NCBI GenBank assembly: GCA_002167605.1
Contig: NHCT01000017.1
Span: 22,827-30,426 of the forward strand
Direction of reading: 5' to 3'
Length of the DNA stretch: 7,600 nt
Source of the DNA: Verrucomicrobia bacterium TMED40
GTDB taxonomy: Bacteria; Verrucomicrobiota; Verrucomicrobiia; Opitutales; Seribacteraceae
Position numbers and translations under genes: made by a program. Below the pieces are notes generated by a model, which worked only from the letters and a program-made list of their open reading frames with translations, was not told the DNA's origin and ran no database searches. Of this stretch, positions 1 through 7,414 are shown one piece after another. Positions within the stretch are counted from its first letter, which is position 1. Every line of letters starts with the position of its first letter.

Positions 1-1025
1 ATCTCGCTCATAATCGTCGGAGTCTCATCTGAACGAATGCAAAAAACTTTAAAACTACCCTTTTCAGCATACAACCTCGAGGAATCCAATGCGTTAATCT
101 CCCTGACCAGCTGCCCGGTGCTTCTTGGTTCGATGACTGGCACTTCCCTAGATGATTGTTTTCCAAAGGAAAAGGAATACGGAAAGGTAAATTGGGACTT
201 TTCTGGTCTTTTAAGAGCTTCAACGGAAATTCTTGCGAATTCGCTCAATTCCAGATCATTGGCAAAGGACCTGATTTTGGATTGAGAAATGGGCTCACCC
301 ACTCGAATTTTAAATTCTTTGTTACATTTATTCAAAAGTTCCCGCCCCAACATGAGTGTACGAAGCGAAGGATGGATCATACCCAAAAGTTGAAAAAGGT
401 TGCTGTTCCTTCCAGTAAAACAAATCGGCAAAATTCGTGCATTAGTCATTCTAGCCAAACTAAAAGGATGCAGCGACCAATCGGGATCCACCACATGGCG
501 ATTCTTTAGGGAAAGCGATGCGACTTCACCGGCTGGAAAGACCCCAAGACAATTACCGTTTTTGAGAAACCTAGCTGTTTCAAGCATTGCACCAAGATTT
601 TTTCGGGATGTATCGTTTTGCATAATCTCGAACTTGAGTAACCATGGTTCCATTTCATTAAAAACGCCGAGCAGCGTGTTGACCAACAATTTGAAATCAG
701 GACGAAACCTTGCCAACAGAGCACCCATCGCCAATCCATCCAATCCTCCGTAAGGATGGTTGGCCACCACGACCAATGGACCATCGGAAGGAATTCTGCG
801 AAGATCATCTTCATCAACCTTTATTTTAATACCCATTCGCTCAAGCACCGCATCAAAGAATGAGATTTCACTCGTTTGATCACGGATTAATTGAATGGAT
901 TCCGAATAAATAATATTCAGGTTATTGAGGCCAAGCGAATGTTCGGCGAACCGGCTAAGAACTTTGGGCAAAGTATGGCTGCCTAAATCATTTGTTAAAC
1001 GACTGAAGCAAAGTGGCTGATTCAT
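1..1025 (-). CDS. Lysophospholipid acyltransferase / GNAT acyltransferase protein (OlsF-like), 3' end cut by window edge
   Basis: The first 341 codons are visible, with no stop before the left edge. The start is the ATG at 1025-1023; an in-frame TAG lies seven codons upstream, so the only other choice is the adjacent TTG. Residues 60-270 form a PlsC/LPLAT acyltransferase domain: NHPYGGLDG at 89-97 holds the catalytic His90 and Asp96, FPAGEVAS at 163-170 is the FPEG-like acceptor-binding block, and GRNSNLF lies at 205-211. After a basic linker, residues 315-341 (including FKVFCI) look like the entry to a GNAT-type N-acyltransferase domain as in OlsB, most of which lies outside the window. This two-domain order matches OlsF-type and 'putative hemolysin' proteins that make ornithine or related aminolipids at the inner membrane. 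It lies 79 bases after the epimerase-like gene on the same strand. A role in ornithine lipid synthesis is inference; the acyltransferase fold is well supported. Confidence 0.85.
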   Translation of the reverse strand, partial: MNQPLCFSRLTNDLGSHTLPKVLSRFAEHSLGLNNLNIIYSESIQLIRDQTSEISFFDAVLERMGIKIKVDEDDLRRIPSDGPLVVVANHPYGGLDGLAMGALLARFRPDFKLLVNTLLGVFNEMEPWLLKFEIMQNDTSRKNLGAMLETARFLKNGNCLGVFPAGEVASLSLKNRHVVDPDWSLHPFSLARMTNARILPICFTGRNSNLFQLLGMIHPSLRTLMLGRELLNKCNKEFKIRVGEPISQSKIRSFANDLELSEFARISVEALKRPEKSQFTFPYSFSFGKQSSREVPVIEPRSTGQLVREINALDSSRLYAEKGSFKVFCIRSDETPTIMSE

Positions 1026-1104
1026 CAAAGAATCAACCTATGGCATTTTCAACTCAATCTTTCTCGATTTTTGTACCAATTATGAAAAAAGGATTGCAGG
1101 CAAA
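1026..1104. other. 79-bp gap between epimerase-like gene and acyltransferase gene
   Basis: I see no GC-rich stem followed by a T-run on the minus strand that would end transcription of the sugar operon, and no good -35/-10 pair for the acyltransferase gene. The only ribosome-binding candidate is an AGG about 11 bases before the ATG at 1025, which is weak. Read-through from the upstream operon is therefore possible but not shown. Confidence 0.4.
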
Positions 1105-3003
1105 TTACTTTGTCGAAATGGAACCCAAGAACCCATGAAAGGTAACATAGGAAGCAAGTTCTTCTTTCGCTTGCCTACAAGTCTCAGGGGTAGAAACTCC
1201 GGTAGATTCCGCAAGAAATAATATATACGAAGCGACTCTTTGAGCATAGAGAAGTCTGCCTTCGTCACTGATTTCATAAAACCGACTTCGCTGTCGGTAG
1301 CCCGCTGCCTTATGATTGCCAAGGGCAGACTTATCGGCGCTTCCATCGGCAGCCAAGACATAAAGGAAATTGTACTCGAACCAAAAGAAATGCTCAGGAT
1401 CAGGGTCCAAAGCACCCAGGATCGCCCGGCAATCGGATTCACTTTGGAAAGCCTGTTCGGCTTGTTCCTCTCCGATGGTTAAACATACGAATTCGCGGGC
1501 CATGTTCCGTTCTGTTTCGTCCTCCGCAAAACATCCGTTCGATGCCAACTCCACGGTGAACGCATACCAGTCCCGCCAAAGTTCTTGATCTTCCGGATTT
1601 TGGGAGCGAGACAAAGCCACTCCCATCTCGTAGGTGTAACGACCACTGGTTTTGATTTCCAAGTTGCTTCCGGTCACTTCACCAACCACCTCGTAATTTT
1701 CGGCCGACTTACCGGATCCAGAATGGAAACCAATGGAAACATCGAAGGCTTGGCAAACCGCCCATATCGGCTCAACCATCTTACGTAGTTGTTCATTGTC
1801 AGGGTAAGGAATGTTCTTTTGGAAACCAAAAGCCGGGGCAACGAAGTGGACATCCATTCCCATTTCGAAGGACAGGGCCAGCATCACTGCCGTCGTCTCC
1901 GGGGTGGTCAATCCAGGAAGTTCGTCGATCGATAATTCACGCAAGTAGTCGCAACCCAACTTGGTCGTGAAGTTTTGCTCCCGAATGGACCGGTATTTTT
2001 CGTCCCGAACCTTCATTTTTTTCATCGCAGGCCAGACATAGGCTAGCAAACCGTTGAATTCGTCTTCGGTGGGTGACAAGTTTGCTTGCTCGACCCGCTT
2101 GCGAGTTGCTTCGACCAATTGACCCGGAATCTCCTCCTTCACGAAAACGGCCTTTTCCTCCGGCGAGTCGGGCACTTCCGTAATAGCCAGCTCAGGAGAT
2201 AGGTCGAAGGTGATGTAACTCGCGAACATGCAACCAGCGACGAGTTGATCCTCGCGCTCATCGAACTTGCCCCCAATAGGCTGATGATCAGCATTGAAAC
2301 TCCAAGGAATTCCAAGCTTGTGAAATCCATTTTTGAACTTGGAAAGAATGCATCCGTGAGTCATGCCCTCCACACTTTGTCCTTGGTGCCCTTCGGGTAC
2401 ATCACATCCAATAAAAGGAAAAGGTACGGAATCCAAATTGTCCGCCAACATTTCATCGACATCATAGACCAATTCTCTCGGGATGCTGTTTTGGTTGGCT
2501 GTAAGCCCTTTGCCTAAGCGACTCATGGCCCAATCCACGCCATCCCAATGCAAGGTGGTGAAACGAGCACCAATGCCCAGGGTGGATTTCCCCAAATCTC
2601 CTTGAGCCGAGGGAAAGGCATGGTTTCCGGAATCGCATTCCTGCATTACATTCTTCAGTTGGATCAGGTTTTTGAAGGAAGCGGGAAAGTAAATAGTGGA
2701 ACCGCTCACGTGACCTTGGTTCATAGGGAGGTCCGCTCCACTAGTACCTGCGGTAGGACTTAGACGCCACGCATGGTCGCCCCATACGTCCTCCACCACA
2801 ATCCATGACCCGTGGTTCGAGGAAAAGGAACTTTTGGGATACTCCCTCAATTTTACGGAAGAATCGATTCCTTCAATAAAACGATTCCAATCCAAGCAAA
2901 AATCGGGACTAACGCATGGGTTGTTTTTTATCCAAAGACCGTTTTCGGCAAGAAAGGCATTGATGGATGTAAAAGAATAGGGGCTGGATTCAGATTTACT
3001 CAT
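1105..3003 (-). CDS. Tagaturonate epimerase family protein (UxaE-like), enlarged
   Basis: This 632-residue soluble protein has no signal peptide. The family call rests on a series of motifs in the order seen in Thermotoga UxaE, which interconverts D-tagaturonate and D-fructuronate in hexuronate catabolism: LGIGARFTTLHWDG at 142-155 (family LGITTPAH region), FNADHQPIGG at 236-245 with the Asp239-His240 pair (family DADH), FHSGSGKSAENY at 426-437 (family LHSGSDKFS), and KTSGRYTYEMGVAL at 451-464 (family KTAGTSYLEA). The conserved D, H, S and K residues are likely to bind substrate or metal. Known UxaE proteins are about 480-500 residues as I recall; the excess here is in the first 140 residues, between the LGIG and NADH blocks, and at the C-terminus, so the substrate may differ. 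The gene follows the sugar permease by 53 bases and has no clear Shine-Dalgarno sequence. An epimerase acting on a keto-sugar acid or ketose is likely; the exact reaction is unknown. Confidence 0.8.
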   Translation of the reverse strand: MSKSESSPYSFTSINAFLAENGLWIKNNPCVSPDFCLDWNRFIEGIDSSVKLREYPKSSFSSNHGSWIVVEDVWGDHAWRLSPTAGTSGADLPMNQGHVSGSTIYFPASFKNLIQLKNVMQECDSGNHAFPSAQGDLGKSTLGIGARFTTLHWDGVDWAMSRLGKGLTANQNSIPRELVYDVDEMLADNLDSVPFPFIGCDVPEGHQGQSVEGMTHGCILSKFKNGFHKLGIPWSFNADHQPIGGKFDEREDQLVAGCMFASYITFDLSPELAITEVPDSPEEKAVFVKEEIPGQLVEATRKRVEQANLSPTEDEFNGLLAYVWPAMKKMKVRDEKYRSIREQNFTTKLGCDYLRELSIDELPGLTTPETTAVMLALSFEMGMDVHFVAPAFGFQKNIPYPDNEQLRKMVEPIWAVCQAFDVSIGFHSGSGKSAENYEVVGEVTGSNLEIKTSGRYTYEMGVALSRSQNPEDQELWRDWYAFTVELASNGCFAEDETERNMAREFVCLTIGEEQAEQAFQSESDCRAILGALDPDPEHFFWFEYNFLYVLAADGSADKSALGNHKAAGYRQRSRFYEISDEGRLLYAQRVASYILFLAESTGVSTPETCRQAKEELASYVTFHGFLGSISTK

Positions 3004-3056
3004 CAGAATTACTTAGGGCAAAAGAATGAGCAAGTCAGCGAATAAATAATGCTTTT
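3004..3056. other. 53-bp gap between permease and epimerase-like gene
   Basis: The gap is AT-rich, with no stable hairpin, terminator or promoter that I can defend. The ATG at 3003-3001 has no GGAG-like sequence within 15 bases upstream on the minus strand. Continuation of the transporter transcript into the epimerase-like gene is the simplest reading. Confidence 0.4.
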
Positions 3057-4058
3057 CTAAGCCTTGGAAGCCTGACGTTCAGCCATTTTCTTTTTTAGAA
3101 ACTCATCACCAATGACTCCGAGCAGGATCACCATTCCCAAGATACCGAACTCAAGGTGAGTGGAAATTCCAACCATGTTGATGGAGTTATAAATCAAGCG
3201 GATCACCGCTGCGGCAATTACAACACCTAGGATTGAACCCTCTCCACCACGAAGACTGCAGCCTCCAAGAACTGCGGCTGCAATCGCATATAGCTCATAG
3301 AACTCACCGGTCTGAGCCGGCTGAACTGAATCAAGTTCGAAGGCAAACAGGATACCGGCAATGCCCGCAAAGAAAGAACACAGTACATAGGCGATGATTT
3401 TCATGCGGTCAGTATCAATACCACTGTAACGAGCTCCATCCTCGTTGTTGCCCAGGGCGTACAGGTATCTTCCCCAAATGGTCTTCCTCAAAAAGATGGC
3501 ACTGGCAATAGCAAGAACAACTAAAAACAAGGCAGGAGTCGGGAGATTAAATCCTCCTAAGGGAATTTTACCACTGAAGATAAAGTCCAGACCCAGAATC
3601 TGATCCAGGTTTGCATAGCCCTTGTCCCCTTCCAAAGGAACCGGTCCAAGCGATTGGTTGTCGGTCAACCATCGGCTCAAACTTCGATAAATCAACAAGC
3701 CGCATAAAGTGACGACAAAAGGTTGGATATGGGCTTTGGTGATCAGAAGGCCATGAATCAGCCCAATGACCAGGGACATGGCTAAAGCCAAACCGATTGA
3801 TACCCATGGATCCAGCCCCTGCACTTTAAGACATAATGCGAGCACCACTGCCACCAAGCCCACTACAGATCCGATCGACAAATCGATTCCGCCAGTAATA
3901 ATTACCAAAGCGACTCCGATGCTCATCACGGCATACAAACTCGACCACTTGATCAGGTTTTGCATGTTGTAGGCGTTCAAAAACTTCGGGTTGATCATTG
4001 CGGTGATCGCAAAAATAACCACCAAGAGTACAAAAATTCCAATTACATTTTTCTTCAT
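3057..4058 (-). CDS. Ribose-type (CUT2) sugar ABC transporter permease, RbsC-like
   Basis: This 333-residue inner-membrane protein matches the usual length of RbsC/XylH-type permeases, whose homodimer forms the sugar channel. Hydrophobic segments lie at about 4-23, 42-57, 60-78, 84-108, 112-126, 173-190, 219-241, 256-266, 273-293 and 303-318. Diagnostic motifs are GGIDLSIG at 56-63 (BPD_transp_2 family), GRYLYALGNNEDGARYSGI at 196-214, a cytoplasmic loop of the kind that contacts the ATPase, and GGCSLRGGEGSILG at 265-278. The C-terminus is short and basic. The start ATG is 6 bases after the ATPase stop; TAAGG, including the stop codon, acts as the ribosome-binding site, which suggests translational coupling. 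Ribose, xylose, other sugars and polyols all use this family, so the substrate is not determined. Confidence 0.95.
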   Translation of the reverse strand: MKKNVIGIFVLLVVIFAITAMINPKFLNAYNMQNLIKWSSLYAVMSIGVALVIITGGIDLSIGSVVGLVAVVLALCLKVQGLDPWVSIGLALAMSLVIGLIHGLLITKAHIQPFVVTLCGLLIYRSLSRWLTDNQSLGPVPLEGDKGYANLDQILGLDFIFSGKIPLGGFNLPTPALFLVVLAIASAIFLRKTIWGRYLYALGNNEDGARYSGIDTDRMKIIAYVLCSFFAGIAGILFAFELDSVQPAQTGEFYELYAIAAAVLGGCSLRGGEGSILGVVIAAAVIRLIYNSINMVGISTHLEFGILGMVILLGVIGDEFLKKKMAERQASKA

Positions 4059-4064
4059 AAGACC

Positions 4065-5573
4065 TTACGCTGCTTTTTCTCCACCTGTTGCTAAATTCAT
4101 AATTGATTCCTCGGACAATTCCTGACGACTCAATTCGCCCGAAATCCTTCCCTCGTGCATAACATATGCCCGGTCCGCCATTCCCAAAACTTCCTCCATT
4201 TCACTCGATACGAAGAGGATGGCCATTCCCTCACCGGCCAGTTTCTCCATCAGTTTGTAAATTTCCCTTTTGGCACCGACATCAATACCCCGAGTAGGTT
4301 CGTCCAGCATCAGGAGTTTCGGTTTCATCGCCAACCATTTTCCGAGCACGATCTTTTGTTGATTGCCTCCCGAGAGGAAGCGAGCCACTTGTTCAATATT
4401 GGGTGTCTTGATCTTCATTTGCTCGACCGCCTGGTCTGCGATCATCCGTTCGGACGATTCGTTCAAAAACCCTTTTTTCTGATCACGTTCCAAGCTTGGC
4501 AAACTTGCATTTTCCCGAACCGTCATGGGTAAGACCAAGCCATGCAACTTCCGGTCTTCGGGAGCCAGGGCAAGGCCGGCATCAATGGCATCTGAAGGAC
4601 ATTGGGGCGAAAACCTCTCCCCTACTACTTCCAATTCCCCGCCCAAAGCAGGAGTTACTCCAAAAAATGTTTGTAAAAGTTCGGTTCTACCAGCTCCCAC
4701 GAGACCCGCAATCCCCACAATTTCCCCTGCCCGGACTTCGAGCGAGACGGGGATTTCAGGATAAGTCGGAGAAACCACTTTCTTTGCCTTAAGCACACTG
4801 CTTCCAGGCTGATGGATTTCACGGTCATAAAATTCACTTAAATCGCGTCCGACCATGAGGCGCACCATGCTTTCGTGGTCGATTTCATCCTTTGCTAAAT
4901 CTCCGGCATTTTCGCCATCCCGGAAGACCGTCACCCGATCCGAAAGTTCCTTAACCTCACCAAGGCGATGAGAAATGTAGATCACGCTGATGCCTTGGTC
5001 TCGCAAACCCTTCACCACCTCAAACAAAGTTTCGGTTTCTTTTTGGGAAAGGCTGCTGGTTGGTTCATCCATGATCAAAACCCGGGCGTCACAGGACAAG
5101 GCTTTGGCAATTTCAACTAATTGTTGTTTCCCAATGGGAAGGGATCCGGTGATCGTATTCGTCGGCAAATCAAGCCCCACTCGCTTAAGATGCTCTGCAG
5201 CTTGGCTATGTAAGTCCTGCTCGTTAATGAAACCTTTGGATCCCGGTTCCCGGCCCAGAAAGATGTTTGAGGCCAAATCAAGATTTGAGGCTAAGTTGAG
5301 CTCCTGATGAATCAGGGCAATACCTTGATCCATGGCTTCTCGAACATTCTTAAGAGCCATGGGAGATCCATCAATCAGGTACTCTCCTGAATCAGCAGGT
5401 TGGACCCCGGCGAGTATCTTCATTAAGGTGCTCTTGCCCGCTCCATTTTCGCCAATCAGTGAAAGAACTTCTCCTTTTGCCAGAGTCAAAGAAACCCCCT
5501 TCAGGGCCAAAACTCCGGGAAAACTCTTGGTCAAATTCCGGACTTCGAGAAGCAAGCCTTCTTGATCGCTCAT
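4065..5573 (-). CDS. Ribose-type sugar ABC transporter ATP-binding protein, RbsA-like (two NBDs)
   Basis: This 502-residue cytoplasmic protein carries two fused nucleotide-binding domains, the RbsA/MglA/XylG design that powers CUT2 importers. NBD1 has Walker A GENGAGKST at 41-49, Q-loop Gln90, a signature-like LPIGKQQ at 145-151, Walker B VLIMDEP at 165-171 and H-loop His202. NBD2 begins near 260 and has a degenerate Walker A GLVGAGRTE at 290-298 with Arg in place of Lys, signature LSGGNQQK at 400-407, and Walker B LLMLDEPTRGIDVGAK at 420-435. SSEMEE at 456-461 replaces the H-loop His. The Arg-for-Lys change and missing His in NBD2 are normal for this family. The ATG at 5573 abuts the TAA of the receptor gene (TAAATG), and 6 bases separate its stop from the permease, so all three are surely co-translated. 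Confidence 0.96.
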   Translation of the reverse strand: MSDQEGLLLEVRNLTKSFPGVLALKGVSLTLAKGEVLSLIGENGAGKSTLMKILAGVQPADSGEYLIDGSPMALKNVREAMDQGIALIHQELNLASNLDLASNIFLGREPGSKGFINEQDLHSQAAEHLKRVGLDLPTNTITGSLPIGKQQLVEIAKALSCDARVLIMDEPTSSLSQKETETLFEVVKGLRDQGISVIYISHRLGEVKELSDRVTVFRDGENAGDLAKDEIDHESMVRLMVGRDLSEFYDREIHQPGSSVLKAKKVVSPTYPEIPVSLEVRAGEIVGIAGLVGAGRTELLQTFFGVTPALGGELEVVGERFSPQCPSDAIDAGLALAPEDRKLHGLVLPMTVRENASLPSLERDQKKGFLNESSERMIADQAVEQMKIKTPNIEQVARFLSGGNQQKIVLGKWLAMKPKLLMLDEPTRGIDVGAKREIYKLMEKLAGEGMAILFVSSEMEEVLGMADRAYVMHEGRISGELSRQELSEESIMNLATGGEKAA

Positions 5574-6623
5574 TTACTCGGATTTACCAAGTTCAGCCAT
5601 TTCCTTTTTCTTAGCCCAAAACTCATCGATGTTATCCTTGGTCACTTCTAAAAACGCTACTTCCTGGTAGGTGGAGACGGGGCTATTTCCCTCGTGGATA
5701 TTCTTAAGCATCTTGATGGACTCATAGCCATACTCCCAAGGTTGCTGACTGATGGTGCCGTAGGCATTGCCATCCGCAATTGCCTGGAGCAACGCATCCT
5801 GCTCATCAAATCCACAAATTTTAATCTGGTCCAACTTGCCTGCCTCCTTGATTGCATCAATGCACGACGGGGAGTTGTAGGCAAACAAGCCCACCATGCA
5901 TTGCAAGTCCTTGTATTTGGTAATCGCATCCTCCGCGTTACTCTTCGCCTTGGCTTTGTCAAAATTGTCGGTGCGGGTGTCCATCACGACATACTTCGAA
6001 CCTTCAGCGGTAAGGTTGGTGGCATCCACGGGGTCATATTTCACTTGATCAAGACTTTGCACGGGGCGACCCAGAAGTTCGTCAATCACGCCCTGTCTCC
6101 TTTGGCGGGCATTCAATTGCTCAAGGCGTCCGACAAAAAGCATAACTTCCCCGCCTTCGGGCAAAGCCTTTTTGACCAACCCCCCTAAAGCCCGGCCGGC
6201 TTTGTAATTATTAGTGCCAATAAAGACCAACCTTTTGCTCTTAGGGGCGTCCGAATCGTTGGTTATGAGAATGGTGTTTTCCGCAATCTCATTGAGAAAA
6301 GGAGTCTGGTTTTCAGCGTCAACCGGACTCACCGCGATTCCATCAATCCCCTTGGCCAAGAGCGTTTCCATCATCCGCTTTTGGTCAACCACGCCCTTCG
6401 GGGGCATCAGCACCTCGCAACTAACTCCAAATTCCTTTTCGGCTATACGCACCCCTGCCGCACACAGATCCCAAAAAGGGTCCACTCCATTGGTCACATA
6501 AGCGAAAGAGGACGAGGCACCGGCTGCATCAGAATCACCTTCGGTTGAACCGCCACCGCATCCGGCGAACCAAAGACAGGGAATTGTTAACAGGGAAACT
6601 AGGATTCGAATTTTATTCTTCAT
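5574..6623 (-). CDS. Sugar ABC transporter substrate-binding lipoprotein, RbsB-like
   Basis: A receptor of 349 residues delivers substrate to the RbsA/RbsC-like pair. I place the start at the ATG at 6623-6621. The longer frame up to 6689 would add 22 residues ahead of a perfect signal sequence and overlap the SDR gene. From 6623 the protein starts MKNK, then a hydrophobic stretch and the lipobox FAGC with Cys22, followed by a Gly/Ser/Asp-rich tether to about 39. The +2 residue is Gly rather than Asp, compatible with outer-membrane sorting. The mature part is a Peripla_BP_4 fold: VTNGVDPFWDLCAAG at 43-57, TNDSDAPKSKR at 121-131, IGTNNYKAGRALGG at 135-148, LEQLNARQRRQG at 167-178, GFDEQDALLQAI at 271-282 and QQPWEYGY at 293-300. 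These are typical sugar- or polyol-contact regions. No clear Shine-Dalgarno precedes the start. The ligand cannot be read from the motifs. Confidence 0.94.
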   Translation of the reverse strand: MKNKIRILVSLLTIPCLWFAGCGGGSTEGDSDAAGASSSFAYVTNGVDPFWDLCAAGVRIAEKEFGVSCEVLMPPKGVVDQKRMMETLLAKGIDGIAVSPVDAENQTPFLNEIAENTILITNDSDAPKSKRLVFIGTNNYKAGRALGGLVKKALPEGGEVMLFVGRLEQLNARQRRQGVIDELLGRPVQSLDQVKYDPVDATNLTAEGSKYVVMDTRTDNFDKAKAKSNAEDAITKYKDLQCMVGLFAYNSPSCIDAIKEAGKLDQIKICGFDEQDALLQAIADGNAYGTISQQPWEYGYESIKMLKNIHEGNSPVSTYQEVAFLEVTKDNIDEFWAKKKEMAELGKSE

Positions 6624-6658
6624 TGTTTTTTGAGGGAATAGGATTTGAGTGAAAAGTT
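6624..6658. other. 35-bp gap between SDR and receptor lipoprotein genes
   Basis: The spacer contains no hairpin and no Shine-Dalgarno match; on the minus strand the last bases before the lipoprotein ATG are CCCTCAAAAAACA. The short distance and shared strand support co-transcription of the SDR gene with the importer. Confidence 0.4.
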
Positions 6659-7414
6659 CTACCACGGAGTGCGCCCACCATTCACGCACAAAGTTTGACC
6701 GTTGATGAAGGAGGCCTCGTCCGAAGCAAAATAGGCAACCGCATTTCCCACATCTTCAGGCGTTCCCCATCGCCCGACTGGAATTGTGGAAAGGTAATCA
6801 TCCTTGGCCTCTTGTGGATCATCCTGATGCCGATCCGTGGGAATCCAGCCCGGGGCAACCGTATTGACGGTGATGCCAAAGGGGGCTAACTCATTGGCCA
6901 TACTCCGACTCCAACCGATTTGGCCACCCTTCGCCGCCACATAGGCACTGAATTGAGGGACAGAGCAATGAAAGACTTCGCTGGTGACATTGATGATTCT
7001 ACCTTGTCCACGCCTCTTCATACCCGGCAAAACGGAACGGGCCAAATGAAAGGGGCTCATCACAAAAAATTCATACATCGAACGATAAAATTCAGCATCG
7101 TATTCCTCAATCGGCTTTTGCGGTTGGTCAGGAGTGGCGTTCGGAACCAAAATGTCCAAGGAACCGAACTTTTCCTCGACTGCCTCAACCATCGCCGAAA
7201 CCTGATCAGGGTCCGAGGCATCGGCTCGTATTAATGTCGCATGAACCCGATTCTCCTTGAGTTCCTCCAAGGTTTCCTCGGCCTTCTGTTTGTCGTTCAG
7301 GTAATTCAAGGCGATCTTCGCCCCCGCCAAGCCCAAAGTCCTGGCGATTCCTCGCCCCAATCCTCGGCTGCTACCCGTCACTAAAGCTACTTTTCCCTTT
7401 AAAGAAAAACTCAT
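6659..7414 (-). CDS. SDR family oxidoreductase (FabG-like), first gene of the sugar operon
   Basis: This is a classical short-chain dehydrogenase/reductase of 251 residues, the family's usual length. The Rossmann motif TGSSRGLG is at 13-20. The catalytic triad is Ser145, Tyr158 and Lys162 (YVAAK), followed by the NTVAPGWI loop at 184-191 and the C-terminal NGQTLCVNGG at 238-247. Arg17 and the neutral residue ending the second strand (ALNYLND) favour NADP(H); this is inferred from family rules. The usual NNAG motif is replaced by PNAT at 91-94. The ATG at 7414 gives a standard N-terminus (LKGKVALVTG) but has no ribosome-binding site. The gene lies 35 bases before the receptor lipoprotein gene. 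Although FabG-like, its position suggests oxidation or reduction of the imported sugar, polyol or sugar acid, as with gluconate 5-dehydrogenase or KduD relatives, rather than fatty-acid synthesis. The substrate is unknown. Confidence 0.92.
   Translation of the reverse strand: MSFSLKGKVALVTGSSRGLGRGIARTLGLAGAKIALNYLNDKQKAEETLEELKENRVHATLIRADASDPDQVSAMVEAVEEKFGSLDILVPNATPDQPQKPIEEYDAEFYRSMYEFFVMSPFHLARSVLPGMKRRGQGRIINVTSEVFHCSVPQFSAYVAAKGGQIGWSRSMANELAPFGITVNTVAPGWIPTDRHQDDPQEAKDDYLSTIPVGRWGTPEDVGNAVAYFASDEASFINGQTLCVNGGRTPW

Noticed and set aside
506..817. Minus-strand frame of 103 codons inside the acyltransferase gene
   Set aside because: It is Trp/Cys-rich and lies in a shifted frame. The true frame runs unbroken from 1025 to the left edge and carries the acyltransferase motifs, so there is no frameshift or pseudogene here.
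3004..3056. AAAAG...CTTTT possible stem in the gap after the permease
   Set aside because: Only about five A/T-rich pairs around a large loop, with no GC stem or terminal T-run; too weak for a terminator or RNA element.
5694..6188. Long open frame on the plus strand (164 codons), with others at 4155-4532 and 156-753
   Set aside because: Each lies antisense to, or out of frame with, a gene with clear family motifs, and their translations show no recognisable domain; they are shadows of the real genes.
6624..6689. N-terminal extension of the receptor lipoprotein from an ATG at 6689
   Set aside because: It would place 22 unrelated residues ahead of a complete lipoprotein signal peptide and overlap the end of the SDR gene.
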